This document shows, piece after piece, positions 34,990 through 43,052 of a stretch of DNA of 64,000 bases. Origin of the DNA: Burkholderia sp. Ax-1719 (GTDB taxonomy: Bacteria; Pseudomonadota; Gammaproteobacteria; Burkholderiales; Burkholderiaceae); assembly GCF_011753055.1 (NCBI RefSeq), contig NZ_VWWJ01000022.1:62001-126000 (forward strand), read 5' to 3'. A program made the translations under genes and the position numbers. The notes below the pieces were generated by a model, which saw nothing but the letters and a program-made list of their open reading frames with translations, had not been told where the DNA came from and searched no databases. Each line of letters begins with the position of its first letter. Positions within the stretch are counted from its first letter, which is position 1.

Positions 34990-36252
34990 ATGAATACGCC
35001 CGGTCAGCCTGAATCCGCCCAGTCGCCCACTGAATTACCGAAAGTTTCCGATCGGCAACGCGGGCGCGCCACCGCCAGTTTTGCGCGCGCCGGCATGCCA
35101 TCCACGCCGCTGCTGGCCGGCCCCGAGGGCATCCGCTTCGACTTCAACTACGGCTGCCGCGTGCAGGTGCCGGTAGCGGGCTGGCGCGTGCGTATGCACG
35201 ATCTCGATACCCATAATCTCGTTTTCGATGCCACGCTTGCACAAGGCGAGGTCGCGGCCAGCCGTCGCAAATACTTCGTGCGCTTTCTGCTGGAGGTGTT
35301 CGACGGCGAACGCCGGGTGTTCTCGCATGCGTTCGATGCGCAAGGGCGGCGCGTCTGGATGACGCTCGGCTCCGGTGCGTTGGGCGACGCTATCGCCTGG
35401 GTGCCCGCCATCGAGGCGTTCCGTCAGCGGCACGGCGGCGAAGTGACCGTCGAGATGAAGCCCTGGCTGCATCCGCTCTTTACCGAAGGCTATCCGGCGC
35501 TGCGTTTCGTATCGGAATCGCCGCAGCAGGAGCCGCAGGCGGAGCATGACGATCCGATCTACGCGACCTACCGCGTCGGCTTTTACTCCCCCTATAGCGA
35601 TCGCGATCATCAGCCGACCGATCCGCGCATCAGCAGCCTCCAGGATTCTGCTTCCTACATGCTCGGCGTACCCGCGGTGGAGCGGCGCACCAATATCGTG
35701 GTCGCCGACCGCGCGCGCATCGTGCCCGAGCGTTATGTCTGCATCGCGGCGCAGGCGTCGGCGCAATGCAAATACTGGAACAACCCGGATGGCTGGCGCA
35801 TGCTCGTTGCGCATCTGAAGTCGCGCGGCTACCGCGAGCTGTGCATCGACCGGGACCGTGAATACGGCCTGCCGGGCGCGCTGAACACGATGCCCGAAGG
35901 CGCGGAAGACTTTACCGGCGAGCGGCCCTTGCAGGAGCGCGCCAGCCTCTTGATGCACGCGGACTTTTTCGTCGGGCTGGGCAGTGGGCTGTCATGGCTC
36001 GCATGGGCCGTGGGCGTGCCGGTGGTGATGATCAGCGGCTTTTCGCACCCGGGCGCGGAGTTTCGCACGCCGTGGCGCATCATTAATTTCCACGCCTGCA
36101 ATAGCTGCTACAACGATCTCGCCTTCGAGTTCGGCGGCGATTTCAGCTGGTGCCCGCGCCACGCGAACGATGCGCTGCGCTATCAATGCACCACGGCGAT
36201 CACGCCGGGCCACGTGATCCGCGTGGTGGACGATCTGATCGCCTCTCAGTAG
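34990..36252 (+). CDS. Autotransporter-type protein O-heptosyltransferase (Aah/TibC/BAHT family)
   Basis: The 420-residue protein has the glycosyltransferase-9-like block G-S-G-A-L-G-D-A-I-A-W-V-P-A (a nucleotide-sugar-binding loop). Its C-terminal cysteine set is C370-x2-C373-x14-C388-x11-C400, within H-A-C-N-S-C-Y-N-D, S-W-C-P-R-H and Y-Q-C-T-T-A-I. In TibC/Aah relatives such cysteines bind a metal and the enzyme adds heptose from ADP-heptose to serines of strand-loop-strand autotransporters. No autotransporter gene is in the window. The start is ATG 34990; no strong SD is seen. Confidence 0.85.
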   Translation: MNTPGQPESAQSPTELPKVSDRQRGRATASFARAGMPSTPLLAGPEGIRFDFNYGCRVQVPVAGWRVRMHDLDTHNLVFDATLAQGEVAASRRKYFVRFLLEVFDGERRVFSHAFDAQGRRVWMTLGSGALGDAIAWVPAIEAFRQRHGGEVTVEMKPWLHPLFTEGYPALRFVSESPQQEPQAEHDDPIYATYRVGFYSPYSDRDHQPTDPRISSLQDSASYMLGVPAVERRTNIVVADRARIVPERYVCIAAQASAQCKYWNNPDGWRMLVAHLKSRGYRELCIDRDREYGLPGALNTMPEGAEDFTGERPLQERASLLMHADFFVGLGSGLSWLAWAVGVPVVMISGFSHPGAEFRTPWRIINFHACNSCYNDLAFEFGGDFSWCPRHANDALRYQCTTAITPGHVIRVVDDLIASQ

Positions 36253-36359
36253 ACGCTTCGTTCATACGGCCTGCGCCGACTCTCGGCTAGAATGCTTGCG
36301 CGGCGAAAGCGCCGGCATTCGAGACGAAATTCGAAGTGAAATTCGAGGAGATCGACGCG

Positions 36360-37241
36360 ATGGAACCACGCTCCCGTTTCGGCGCGAGCCTGTTGCCTTA
36401 TCTGCTGATCGGACCCCAGCTAGCGGTCACCGCTATTTTCTTTCTCTGGCCTGCGGGCGTTGCGCTGCTGCAGTCCACTCAAGCCCAGGACGCCTTCGGC
36501 ACATCGTCCGAGTTCGTCGGCTTTGCGAATTTCACGCGGCTCTTTCAGGACCCGCTGTATCTGGGCTCCGTCAAGACCACGCTGGTGTTTACCGTGCTTG
36601 TGACCGTGTGCGGACTGGCGCTGTCGCTCATGCTCGCGGGCATGGCGCATCACGTCACGCGCGGCAAGCGTTTCTATCAGACCTTCCTGATCTGGCCATA
36701 TGCGGTTGCGCCGGTGATCGCTGCCGTACTCTGGGGTTTCCTTTTCAATCCGAGTATCGGTCTGGTGACCTACGCGCTCGCGCGCGTGCATGTGATCTGG
36801 AATCACGCGCTCAATCCGGGCCAGGCGATGACGCTGGTCGTGATTGCATCGGTGTGGCAGCAGATCAGCTACAACTTTCTGTTCTTTTACGCAGGCTTGC
36901 AGGCCATTCCGCAATCGCTGTTCGAAGCCGCGGCCATCGACGGCGCGGGGCCGGTGCGGCGTTTCTTCGGCATTGCCTTTCCCCTGCTGTCGCCCACCAG
37001 TTTCTTTCTGCTGGTGGTGAACGTGGTCTACGCGCTCTTCGATACCTTTCCGGTGATCGACGCGGCAACGGGCGGCGGACCCGGCCAGTCGACGCGCACG
37101 CTGGTCTACAAGATCTTCGACGAAGGCTTTCGTGGCCTCGATATCGGCAGTTCCGGCGCGCAATCGGTCGTGTTGATGCTGCTCGTGATCGGTCTGACGA
37201 TCTTCCAGTTCCGCTTTATCGAAAGGCGGGTGCAATACTGA
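36360..37241 (+). CDS. ugpA: sn-Glycerol-3-phosphate ABC transporter permease UgpA
   Basis: The 293-residue inner-membrane protein has six predicted spans and the MalF/UgpA-type EAA loop E-A-A-A-I-D-G-A-G-P. Family members import glycerol-3-phosphate and glycerophosphodiesters. ATG 36360 has GAGGAG nine bases upstream. It overlaps ugpE by one base (TGATG). The usual upstream binding-protein gene ugpB is absent; the O-heptosyltransferase gene is there instead. Confidence 0.93.
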   Translation: MEPRSRFGASLLPYLLIGPQLAVTAIFFLWPAGVALLQSTQAQDAFGTSSEFVGFANFTRLFQDPLYLGSVKTTLVFTVLVTVCGLALSLMLAGMAHHVTRGKRFYQTFLIWPYAVAPVIAAVLWGFLFNPSIGLVTYALARVHVIWNHALNPGQAMTLVVIASVWQQISYNFLFFYAGLQAIPQSLFEAAAIDGAGPVRRFFGIAFPLLSPTSFFLLVVNVVYALFDTFPVIDAATGGGPGQSTRTLVYKIFDEGFRGLDIGSSGAQSVVLMLLVIGLTIFQFRFIERRVQY

Positions 37242-38086
37242 TGGTCGAAAATCGCCGCTTCTTCAATCTTTTCTGTCACGCGATGCTGCTGCTTGGTGTC
37301 GCCGTCGTGGCGTTTCCCGTCTACGTGGCGTTCTGCGCGGCCACCATGAACGAGCAGCAGGTGTTTAGCGTGCCGCTTTCGCTGGTGCCCGGCACCCATT
37401 TTCTCGAAAACGTGGCGACGGTCTGGAAAACCGGCACTGGCAGTGCGGCTAGTCCGTTCGGCAGGATGCTGCTCAATAGCGTGATTACGGCGCTGATCAT
37501 TTCGGTGGGCAAGATTGTGATTTCGATTTTGTCCGCCTATGCGATCGTATTCTTTTGCTTTCCATTTCGACGACTGTCGTTCTGGCTGATTTTCGTGACG
37601 CTGATGTTGCCGGTGGAAGTGCGCATCTTCCCCACGGTGCAGGTGGCGGCCACGCTGCATCTGACCAACACCTACGCAGGTCTCACGTTGCCGTTGATTG
37701 CTTCCGCCACGGCTACGTTCCTGTTTCGCCAGTTCTTTCTCACGCTGCCAAATGAATTGATCGAGGCCGCGCGCATCGATGGTGCGGGCGCGTTGCGTTT
37801 CTTCTGGGACGTGGTGCTGCCATTGTCGAAAACGAATATCGCGTCGCTATTCGTCATCACCTTTATTTACGGCTGGAATCAGTATCTGTGGCCAATTTTG
37901 ATGTCGAGCACGGCGTCGATGACGACATCGGTGGTGGGCATCAAAAGCATGATCGCAAGCGGCGATGCCGCGACGCAGTGGCAACTCGTCATGTGCGCGA
38001 CGATGATCGCCATGTTGCCGCCCCTCGTGGTGGTGCTGGCGATGCAGCGCTGGTTCGTGCGGGGACTGGTCGATGTCGAAAAATAA
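37241..38086 (+). CDS. ugpE: sn-Glycerol-3-phosphate ABC transporter permease UgpE
   Basis: The 281-residue protein has six spans and the EAA motif E-A-A-R-I-D-G-A-G-A-L-R-F-F. It pairs with UgpA in the membrane. The ATG overlaps the ugpA stop by one base, indicating coupling; there is no SD of its own. The frame is open upstream through ugpA, but that is not a fusion. Confidence 0.93.
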   Translation: MVENRRFFNLFCHAMLLLGVAVVAFPVYVAFCAATMNEQQVFSVPLSLVPGTHFLENVATVWKTGTGSAASPFGRMLLNSVITALIISVGKIVISILSAYAIVFFCFPFRRLSFWLIFVTLMLPVEVRIFPTVQVAATLHLTNTYAGLTLPLIASATATFLFRQFFLTLPNELIEAARIDGAGALRFFWDVVLPLSKTNIASLFVITFIYGWNQYLWPILMSSTASMTTSVVGIKSMIASGDAATQWQLVMCATMIAMLPPLVVVLAMQRWFVRGLVDVEK

Positions 38087-38116
38087 GCGGAAAACAGGCG
38101 TAAAACGGGAGAAGGC

Positions 38117-39220
38117 ATGGCGGCGTTGAGCATGCGGGGCGTGACGAAGTCCTACGATGGGACGCAGCAGGTATTGCACGGAATCGATGTCGATGTGGCC
38201 GACGGTGAATTCATGGTGCTGGTCGGGCCGTCCGGCTGCGGAAAATCGACGCTGCTGCGCATGGTGGCGGGGCTCGAAAGCGTGACTGGTGGCGAGATCG
38301 CCATCGGCGGCAAGGTGGTCAACCGCATGGAGCCCAAGGATCGCGATATCGCCATGGTGTTCCAGAATTACGCGCTTTATCCGCATATGACGGTCGCGCG
38401 CAATATGGGTTATAGCCTCACATTGCAGGGGCTGGACAAGCGCGAGATCGAGGCGCGCGTGGCCGCGGCGGCGGGCATTCTGGAACTGGGCGCGCTGCTC
38501 GGACGCAAGCCGCGCGAACTCTCGGGCGGCCAGCGTCAACGCGTGGCGATGGGGCGCGCCATCGTGCGCGAGCCTTCGGTGTTTCTCTTTGACGAACCGC
38601 TGTCGAATCTCGATGCGAAACTGCGCGTGCAAATGCGCCTTGAAATCCAGCGTTTGCACGCACGACTGCGTACGACGAGCCTTTATGTCACGCACGACCA
38701 GATTGAAGCGATGACGCTCGCGCAGCGCGTGATGGTGCTCAATGGCGGGCGCGCGGAGCAGGTCGGCACGCCAGGCGAGGTCTACGACCGGCCCGCGTCG
38801 ATGTTCGTGGCGAGCTTTATCGGCTCGCCCGCCATGAACCTGCTGCACGGGCGCGTGAGCGCGGATGGGCAGCGCTTCGAAACGGCGGGCGTGGGGCCGC
38901 ATCTGCCGCTGCCGATCGGCGCACTGGCGAGCGGATTGCGCGCGCATCTGGAACCGGGACGCGAATGCGTGCTGGGCGTGCGTCCCGAGCATATGTACGA
39001 CGGCGATTCCGCACCCGGCTCTGCAGTCGTTACGCTTGAAGTCGAAACCTGCGAACTGCTGGGCGCGGATAACCTTGCGCATGGCCGCTGGGGCAGCAAC
39101 GAAGTGATCGTGCGCCTGCCACACGAAACGCGGCCCGCGCGCGGCGAGCGCATTGCGGTGCGACTGCCCGCGGCGCGCCTGCATTTCTTCGATTCCGCCA
39201 GGGGTATGCGTCTCGCCTAG
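38117..39220 (+). CDS. ugpC: sn-Glycerol-3-phosphate ABC transporter ATP-binding protein UgpC
   Basis: The 367-residue ATPase has Walker A G-P-S-G-C-G-K-S-T, the signature L-S-G-G-Q-R-Q-R, Walker B V-F-L-F-D-E-P, and a C-terminal TOBE-type domain (about 240-360) as in MalK/UgpC. It energises the UgpAE permease. GGGAGAAGG stands before the ATG. It is 30 bp after ugpE; ugpQ is not downstream. Confidence 0.93.
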   Translation: MAALSMRGVTKSYDGTQQVLHGIDVDVADGEFMVLVGPSGCGKSTLLRMVAGLESVTGGEIAIGGKVVNRMEPKDRDIAMVFQNYALYPHMTVARNMGYSLTLQGLDKREIEARVAAAAGILELGALLGRKPRELSGGQRQRVAMGRAIVREPSVFLFDEPLSNLDAKLRVQMRLEIQRLHARLRTTSLYVTHDQIEAMTLAQRVMVLNGGRAEQVGTPGEVYDRPASMFVASFIGSPAMNLLHGRVSADGQRFETAGVGPHLPLPIGALASGLRAHLEPGRECVLGVRPEHMYDGDSAPGSAVVTLEVETCELLGADNLAHGRWGSNEVIVRLPHETRPARGERIAVRLPAARLHFFDSARGMRLA

Positions 39221-39246
39221 GCCGACGATGTCGTAACATGTTGCCT

Positions 39247-39269
39247 TGGGCCGGCGCAGCGTCGGCCCA
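39247..39269. terminator. GC-rich hairpin after ugpC, possible terminator
   Basis: TGGGCCG / CGGCCCA form a 7-bp stem with a 9-base loop 27 bp past the ugpC stop. There is no T-run, so it would at best be a weak or rho-dependent terminator. The remaining 180 bp to recC have no gene. Confidence 0.3.
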
Positions 39270-39449
39270 CGCCGTGTTTCGCTTCGGAAAGCGGGCGCGG
39301 CGCGTTGAGTTTCTTATCGGCAACACACTCGGCAACAGTCCGGAAACTACCCGGCAACAGACACGACCAGGCGACATGGCCGCATCCCTCACGCTTCGAT
39401 TTCGCCCACGCGGCGCGCATAGTCCATTCTCCGCGAACGGGAGCTGCAG

Positions 39450-42400
39450 TTGAGCGCGCGCGAACTGCCCACTGGGCTGATGCTCGTTCATGGCAACGAG
39501 CCGGAGCGCCTGCGCGATCTGATCGTGAACTGGATCAGCCAGCATCCGATCGCGCCGCTCGAAAAGGAAATGCTGCTGGTGCAGAGTAACGGCATCGCGC
39601 AGTGGCTCAAGCTCGCCTTCGCGGCCGACCCGGAGGACGGCGGCTGTGGGATCGCGGCGGCGCTGGAAATGTCGCTGCCTTCGCGTTTCCTCTGGGCCGT
39701 CTATCGCGCCGTGCTGGGCGAGGAGGCGGTGCCGGCGGTCTCGCCGTTCGACAAATCACGCCTTGTCTGGCGTCTCATGCGCATGCTGCCCGCGCTGCTC
39801 GACGAGCCGGGCTACGAGCCGCTCAAGCGCTTCATGGCGCACGACGAGGAGCAGCGCAAGTGCTTCCAGCTTGCGCAGCGCGTGGCCGACCTGTTCGACC
39901 AGTACCAGGTTTATCGCGCCGACTGGCTGGCCGCGTGGGCCGACCACGAGGACGTGGTGATCGACGCGCGCAACAACCGTATTCCGCTCGCCGACGACGC
40001 GCGCTGGCAGGCCGCCCTCTGGCGCGCCTTGCTGGCCGACGTGAGCGAACGCGATACCGGGGGTCACGCCCTCGCGCAGACCGGCCGCTCCACTGTGCAC
40101 GACCTCTTCATGCAGCGCGCGCAGAGCTGGCAGGAAGGCGACGCGCGCCCGCGCGGGCTGCCGCGCCGCCTAGTGGTGTTCGGCATTTCGAGCCTGCCGC
40201 GCCAGTCGCTCGAAGTGCTGGCAGCGCTCGCACGCTGGAGCCAGGTGCTCCTCTGCGTGCATAACCCCTGCATGCACTACTGGGCCGATATCGTCGCCGA
40301 TCAGGATCTGCTGCGCGCGCGCCATGCTCGCCAGCGCCGCCGCGCGGGTGCGCCTGCCGTACTCGACGATTCGCAATTGCATCTGCATGCGCAACCGCTG
40401 CTGGCGGCCTGGGGCAAGCAGGGCCGCGACTTTATCGGTTTGCTCGACGAATACGACAGCGACGAAGCGCGCGAGACGTACACGCCGCATTTCACGCGCA
40501 TCGGCCAGCGTATCGATCTGTTCGACGGCGGCGAGGCGCATACGCTGCTCCAGCAGTTGCAGGACGATATCCGCGATCTGCGGCCCTTGCCCGAGACGCG
40601 CGAGCACTGGCCGCCCGTCGATCCGCAGGTGGACGATTCGATCCGCTTTCACGTCGCGCATAGCGCGCAGCGCGAAGTGGAGATTCTCTACGATCGCCTG
40701 CTTGCCGCGTTCGCTGAGGATCCGGCATTGCGACCGCGCGATGTGATCGTGATGGTGCCCGATATCGAGGTCTATACGCCGCATATCCAGGCCGTATTCG
40801 GCCTCGTGGATGGCGACGATCCGCGCTACATTCCGTTCAGCATCGCGGATCGCGCGCAGCGTGCGTTCGATCCGCTGATCGGCGCTCTGGAAATGCTGCT
40901 GTCGCTGCCGCATGCGCGCGTGACGGTTAGCGATGTGCTCGATCTGCTCGAAGTGCCGGCCGTGCGCTCGCGCTTTGGCATCGACGCCGAAGACGTGCCG
41001 ACGCTGCGCAACTGGATCGACGGCGCGAATATTCGCTGGGGCCTGCATGCGCAGCAGCGCGCGAGTCTCGGGCTGCCGCCGGGCGATGAAGATAGCGCGC
41101 CCAATAGCTGGATGTTCGGGCTGCGTCGCATGTTGCTGGGTTACGCGGCGGGCGACCGCGCGGGCGCGTGGCGCGGCATCGAACCGTACGCGGAAATCGG
41201 CGGTCTGGATGCCGCGCTGCTCGGGCCGCTCACGCGCCTGATCGATGCGCTCGACGACGCCTGGCGCACGCTCAGCGAACCGGCCACCGTTGAAGACTGG
41301 TGCGTGCGTCTGCGCGCGCTGAAAACCACGTTCTTCGCCGCCGACGAGGGCGAGGACGCCTACACGCTGGAGCGCCTCGACACGGCCTTGCAGACGTGGC
41401 GCGAGGCCTGCGACGAGGCGGCGCTCACGCAGACGCTGCCGCTTGCGATCGTAGCGGAGAACTGGCTGGGCCAGCTCGACGGCGGCGGCCTCGCACAGCG
41501 CTTTTTTGCGGGCGCGGTGACGTTCGCGACCTTGATGCCGATGCGGGCGATTCCATTTCGCATCGTTTGCCTGCTGGGCATGAACGACGGCGATTATCCG
41601 CGCAGCCGCACGCCGCTCGACTTCGACCTGATGCGCCGCGATTATCGTCCTGGCGACCGTTCGCGCCGCGAGGACGACCGTTATCTGTTTCTCGAAGCGA
41701 TGCTGTCCGCGCGCGATCATCTGCATATTTCGTGGGTGGGGCGCAGCGTGACCGACAACACGCCGAGGCCGCCTTCGGTGCTGGTTGGGCAGTTGCGCGA
41801 CCATCTGAAGGCGGGTTGGCGGCTCGAAGACGACGTGGCGGATAAATCGCACAAACTCGTCGACGCATTGACGATCGAGCATCGGCTGCAGCCGTTCAGC
41901 GCCGAATACTTTCCGGCCGATCCGCAGGACGCAGCGCTCTACACGTTTGCGCACGAGTGGAGCCGTCCTGCGCCGCTTGCCAATGCAACGCAGGCCGACG
42001 CGGTACTGCCAGCGCCGGAGCGCGACGAACCGCTTTCGATCCGCGAACTGGGCGAATTCCTGCGCGACCCCGTGCGCAGCTTTTTCCGGCAGCGCTTGCG
42101 CGTGGGCCTGGAAATGCAGGACGAAGCGAGCGAGAACCACGAGCCGTTCGAGGTTGACGCCTTGCAGGCGTGGCAGTTGCAGGACGAACTGATTCGCGCG
42201 CAGTTGCGGGCGATGGAGCGCGGTGAAGACGACCTCGATGCCGTGGCGCGCGAGCGCCTCGAACGCATGCATCGCAGCGGCGACCTGGCGGCGGGCGGCT
42301 TTGGCGAAGTGATCGGCGAAGAACTGCTCAAGCCGATGGAGGAACTGTTCGGCGAATATCGCAAGGCGCTCGCGCGCTGGCCGACGCCGCTATCGCATCA

Positions 42401-43052
42401 ATACGAAATTCGTCTCGATCTGCCGGATGCGGGGCGTGACGGCCGCGCGCTCGACCTGCTTGACTGGATCGACGACGTGCGTGAAGGCGAGGGCGGCGCG
42501 CTCGGGCGCGTGATTCTCGACGCCGGTACCCTCATCAAGGACAACAAGTATCGCGGCGACCGTCTGGTGGCCTATTGGGTGGCGCACGTCGCCGCGCAAC
42601 TGGCGGCGGGCGAAGTGACGACGATGATCGTCAGCAAGGTGGGCGTGGCGGAATTCGCGCCCGTGTCGCCCGATGTTGCGCGCGCGTGGCTGCTGGCATT
42701 GATGGCGGCGTGGGATGAAGGTTCGCGTCGGCCTCTGCCGCTGGCGGTCAAGACCGCCTTCGCGTGGCTGCGCAAGCTGCCCGTGGATTTTGCCGCGGAT
42801 ACCTCGGCAATTCCCGCCGAGGCGTGGGACGCGGCGCGCACGGCTTTTGAAGGCGCAGTGCGCCTGCCAGGTGAGCGCGACACGAATCCTTATCTGCGCA
42901 GGGCGTTCCCGGATTTTGACGCGCTCATTGCCAATGACGAATTCGTTGCGTTAGCAACTTCGTTGCTGATGCCGATACAGCGTGCGCCGCTGTCGTCGTC
43001 GAAGAGTAAGCGCACGGCCAATGCTGCCGATACGGTTGGAGAAAACGCATGA
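39450..43052 (+). CDS. recC: Exodeoxyribonuclease V subunit gamma (RecC)
   Basis: The 1200-residue subunit carries no intact helicase motifs, as in RecC, where the Chi-recognising channel lies. Recognisable blocks include L-V-Q-S-N-G-I-A-Q-W-L near the N-terminus, P-R-R-L-V-V-F-G-I-S-S-L-P, and R-I-V-C-L-L-G-M-N-D-G-D-Y-P-R. The start is probably TTG at 39450 after GGGAGCTGCAG; nothing better opens the frame. The stop overlaps recB by four bases (ATGA). RecBCD degrades linear DNA and repairs double-strand breaks. Confidence 0.93.
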   Translation: MSARELPTGLMLVHGNEPERLRDLIVNWISQHPIAPLEKEMLLVQSNGIAQWLKLAFAADPEDGGCGIAAALEMSLPSRFLWAVYRAVLGEEAVPAVSPFDKSRLVWRLMRMLPALLDEPGYEPLKRFMAHDEEQRKCFQLAQRVADLFDQYQVYRADWLAAWADHEDVVIDARNNRIPLADDARWQAALWRALLADVSERDTGGHALAQTGRSTVHDLFMQRAQSWQEGDARPRGLPRRLVVFGISSLPRQSLEVLAALARWSQVLLCVHNPCMHYWADIVADQDLLRARHARQRRRAGAPAVLDDSQLHLHAQPLLAAWGKQGRDFIGLLDEYDSDEARETYTPHFTRIGQRIDLFDGGEAHTLLQQLQDDIRDLRPLPETREHWPPVDPQVDDSIRFHVAHSAQREVEILYDRLLAAFAEDPALRPRDVIVMVPDIEVYTPHIQAVFGLVDGDDPRYIPFSIADRAQRAFDPLIGALEMLLSLPHARVTVSDVLDLLEVPAVRSRFGIDAEDVPTLRNWIDGANIRWGLHAQQRASLGLPPGDEDSAPNSWMFGLRRMLLGYAAGDRAGAWRGIEPYAEIGGLDAALLGPLTRLIDALDDAWRTLSEPATVEDWCVRLRALKTTFFAADEGEDAYTLERLDTALQTWREACDEAALTQTLPLAIVAENWLGQLDGGGLAQRFFAGAVTFATLMPMRAIPFRIVCLLGMNDGDYPRSRTPLDFDLMRRDYRPGDRSRREDDRYLFLEAMLSARDHLHISWVGRSVTDNTPRPPSVLVGQLRDHLKAGWRLEDDVADKSHKLVDALTIEHRLQPFSAEYFPADPQDAALYTFAHEWSRPAPLANATQADAVLPAPERDEPLSIRELGEFLRDPVRSFFRQRLRVGLEMQDEASENHEPFEVDALQAWQLQDELIRAQLRAMERGEDDLDAVARERLERMHRSGDLAAGGFGEVIGEELLKPMEELFGEYRKALARWPTPLSHQYEIRLDLPDAGRDGRALDLLDWIDDVREGEGGALGRVILDAGTLIKDNKYRGDRLVAYWVAHVAAQLAAGEVTTMIVSKVGVAEFAPVSPDVARAWLLALMAAWDEGSRRPLPLAVKTAFAWLRKLPVDFAADTSAIPAEAWDAARTAFEGAVRLPGERDTNPYLRRAFPDFDALIANDEFVALATSLLMPIQRAPLSSSKSKRTANAADTVGENA

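Noticed and set aside
36296..38086. An apparent single frame spanning ugpA and ugpE.
   Set aside because: ugpA is read in another frame with its EAA loop and stop at 37241; only the ugpE part of the long frame is coding.
40170..42272. A 700-codon antisense frame opposite recC.
   Set aside because: Same GC-codon artefact; the plus strand is clearly recC in an overlapping recCBD operon.
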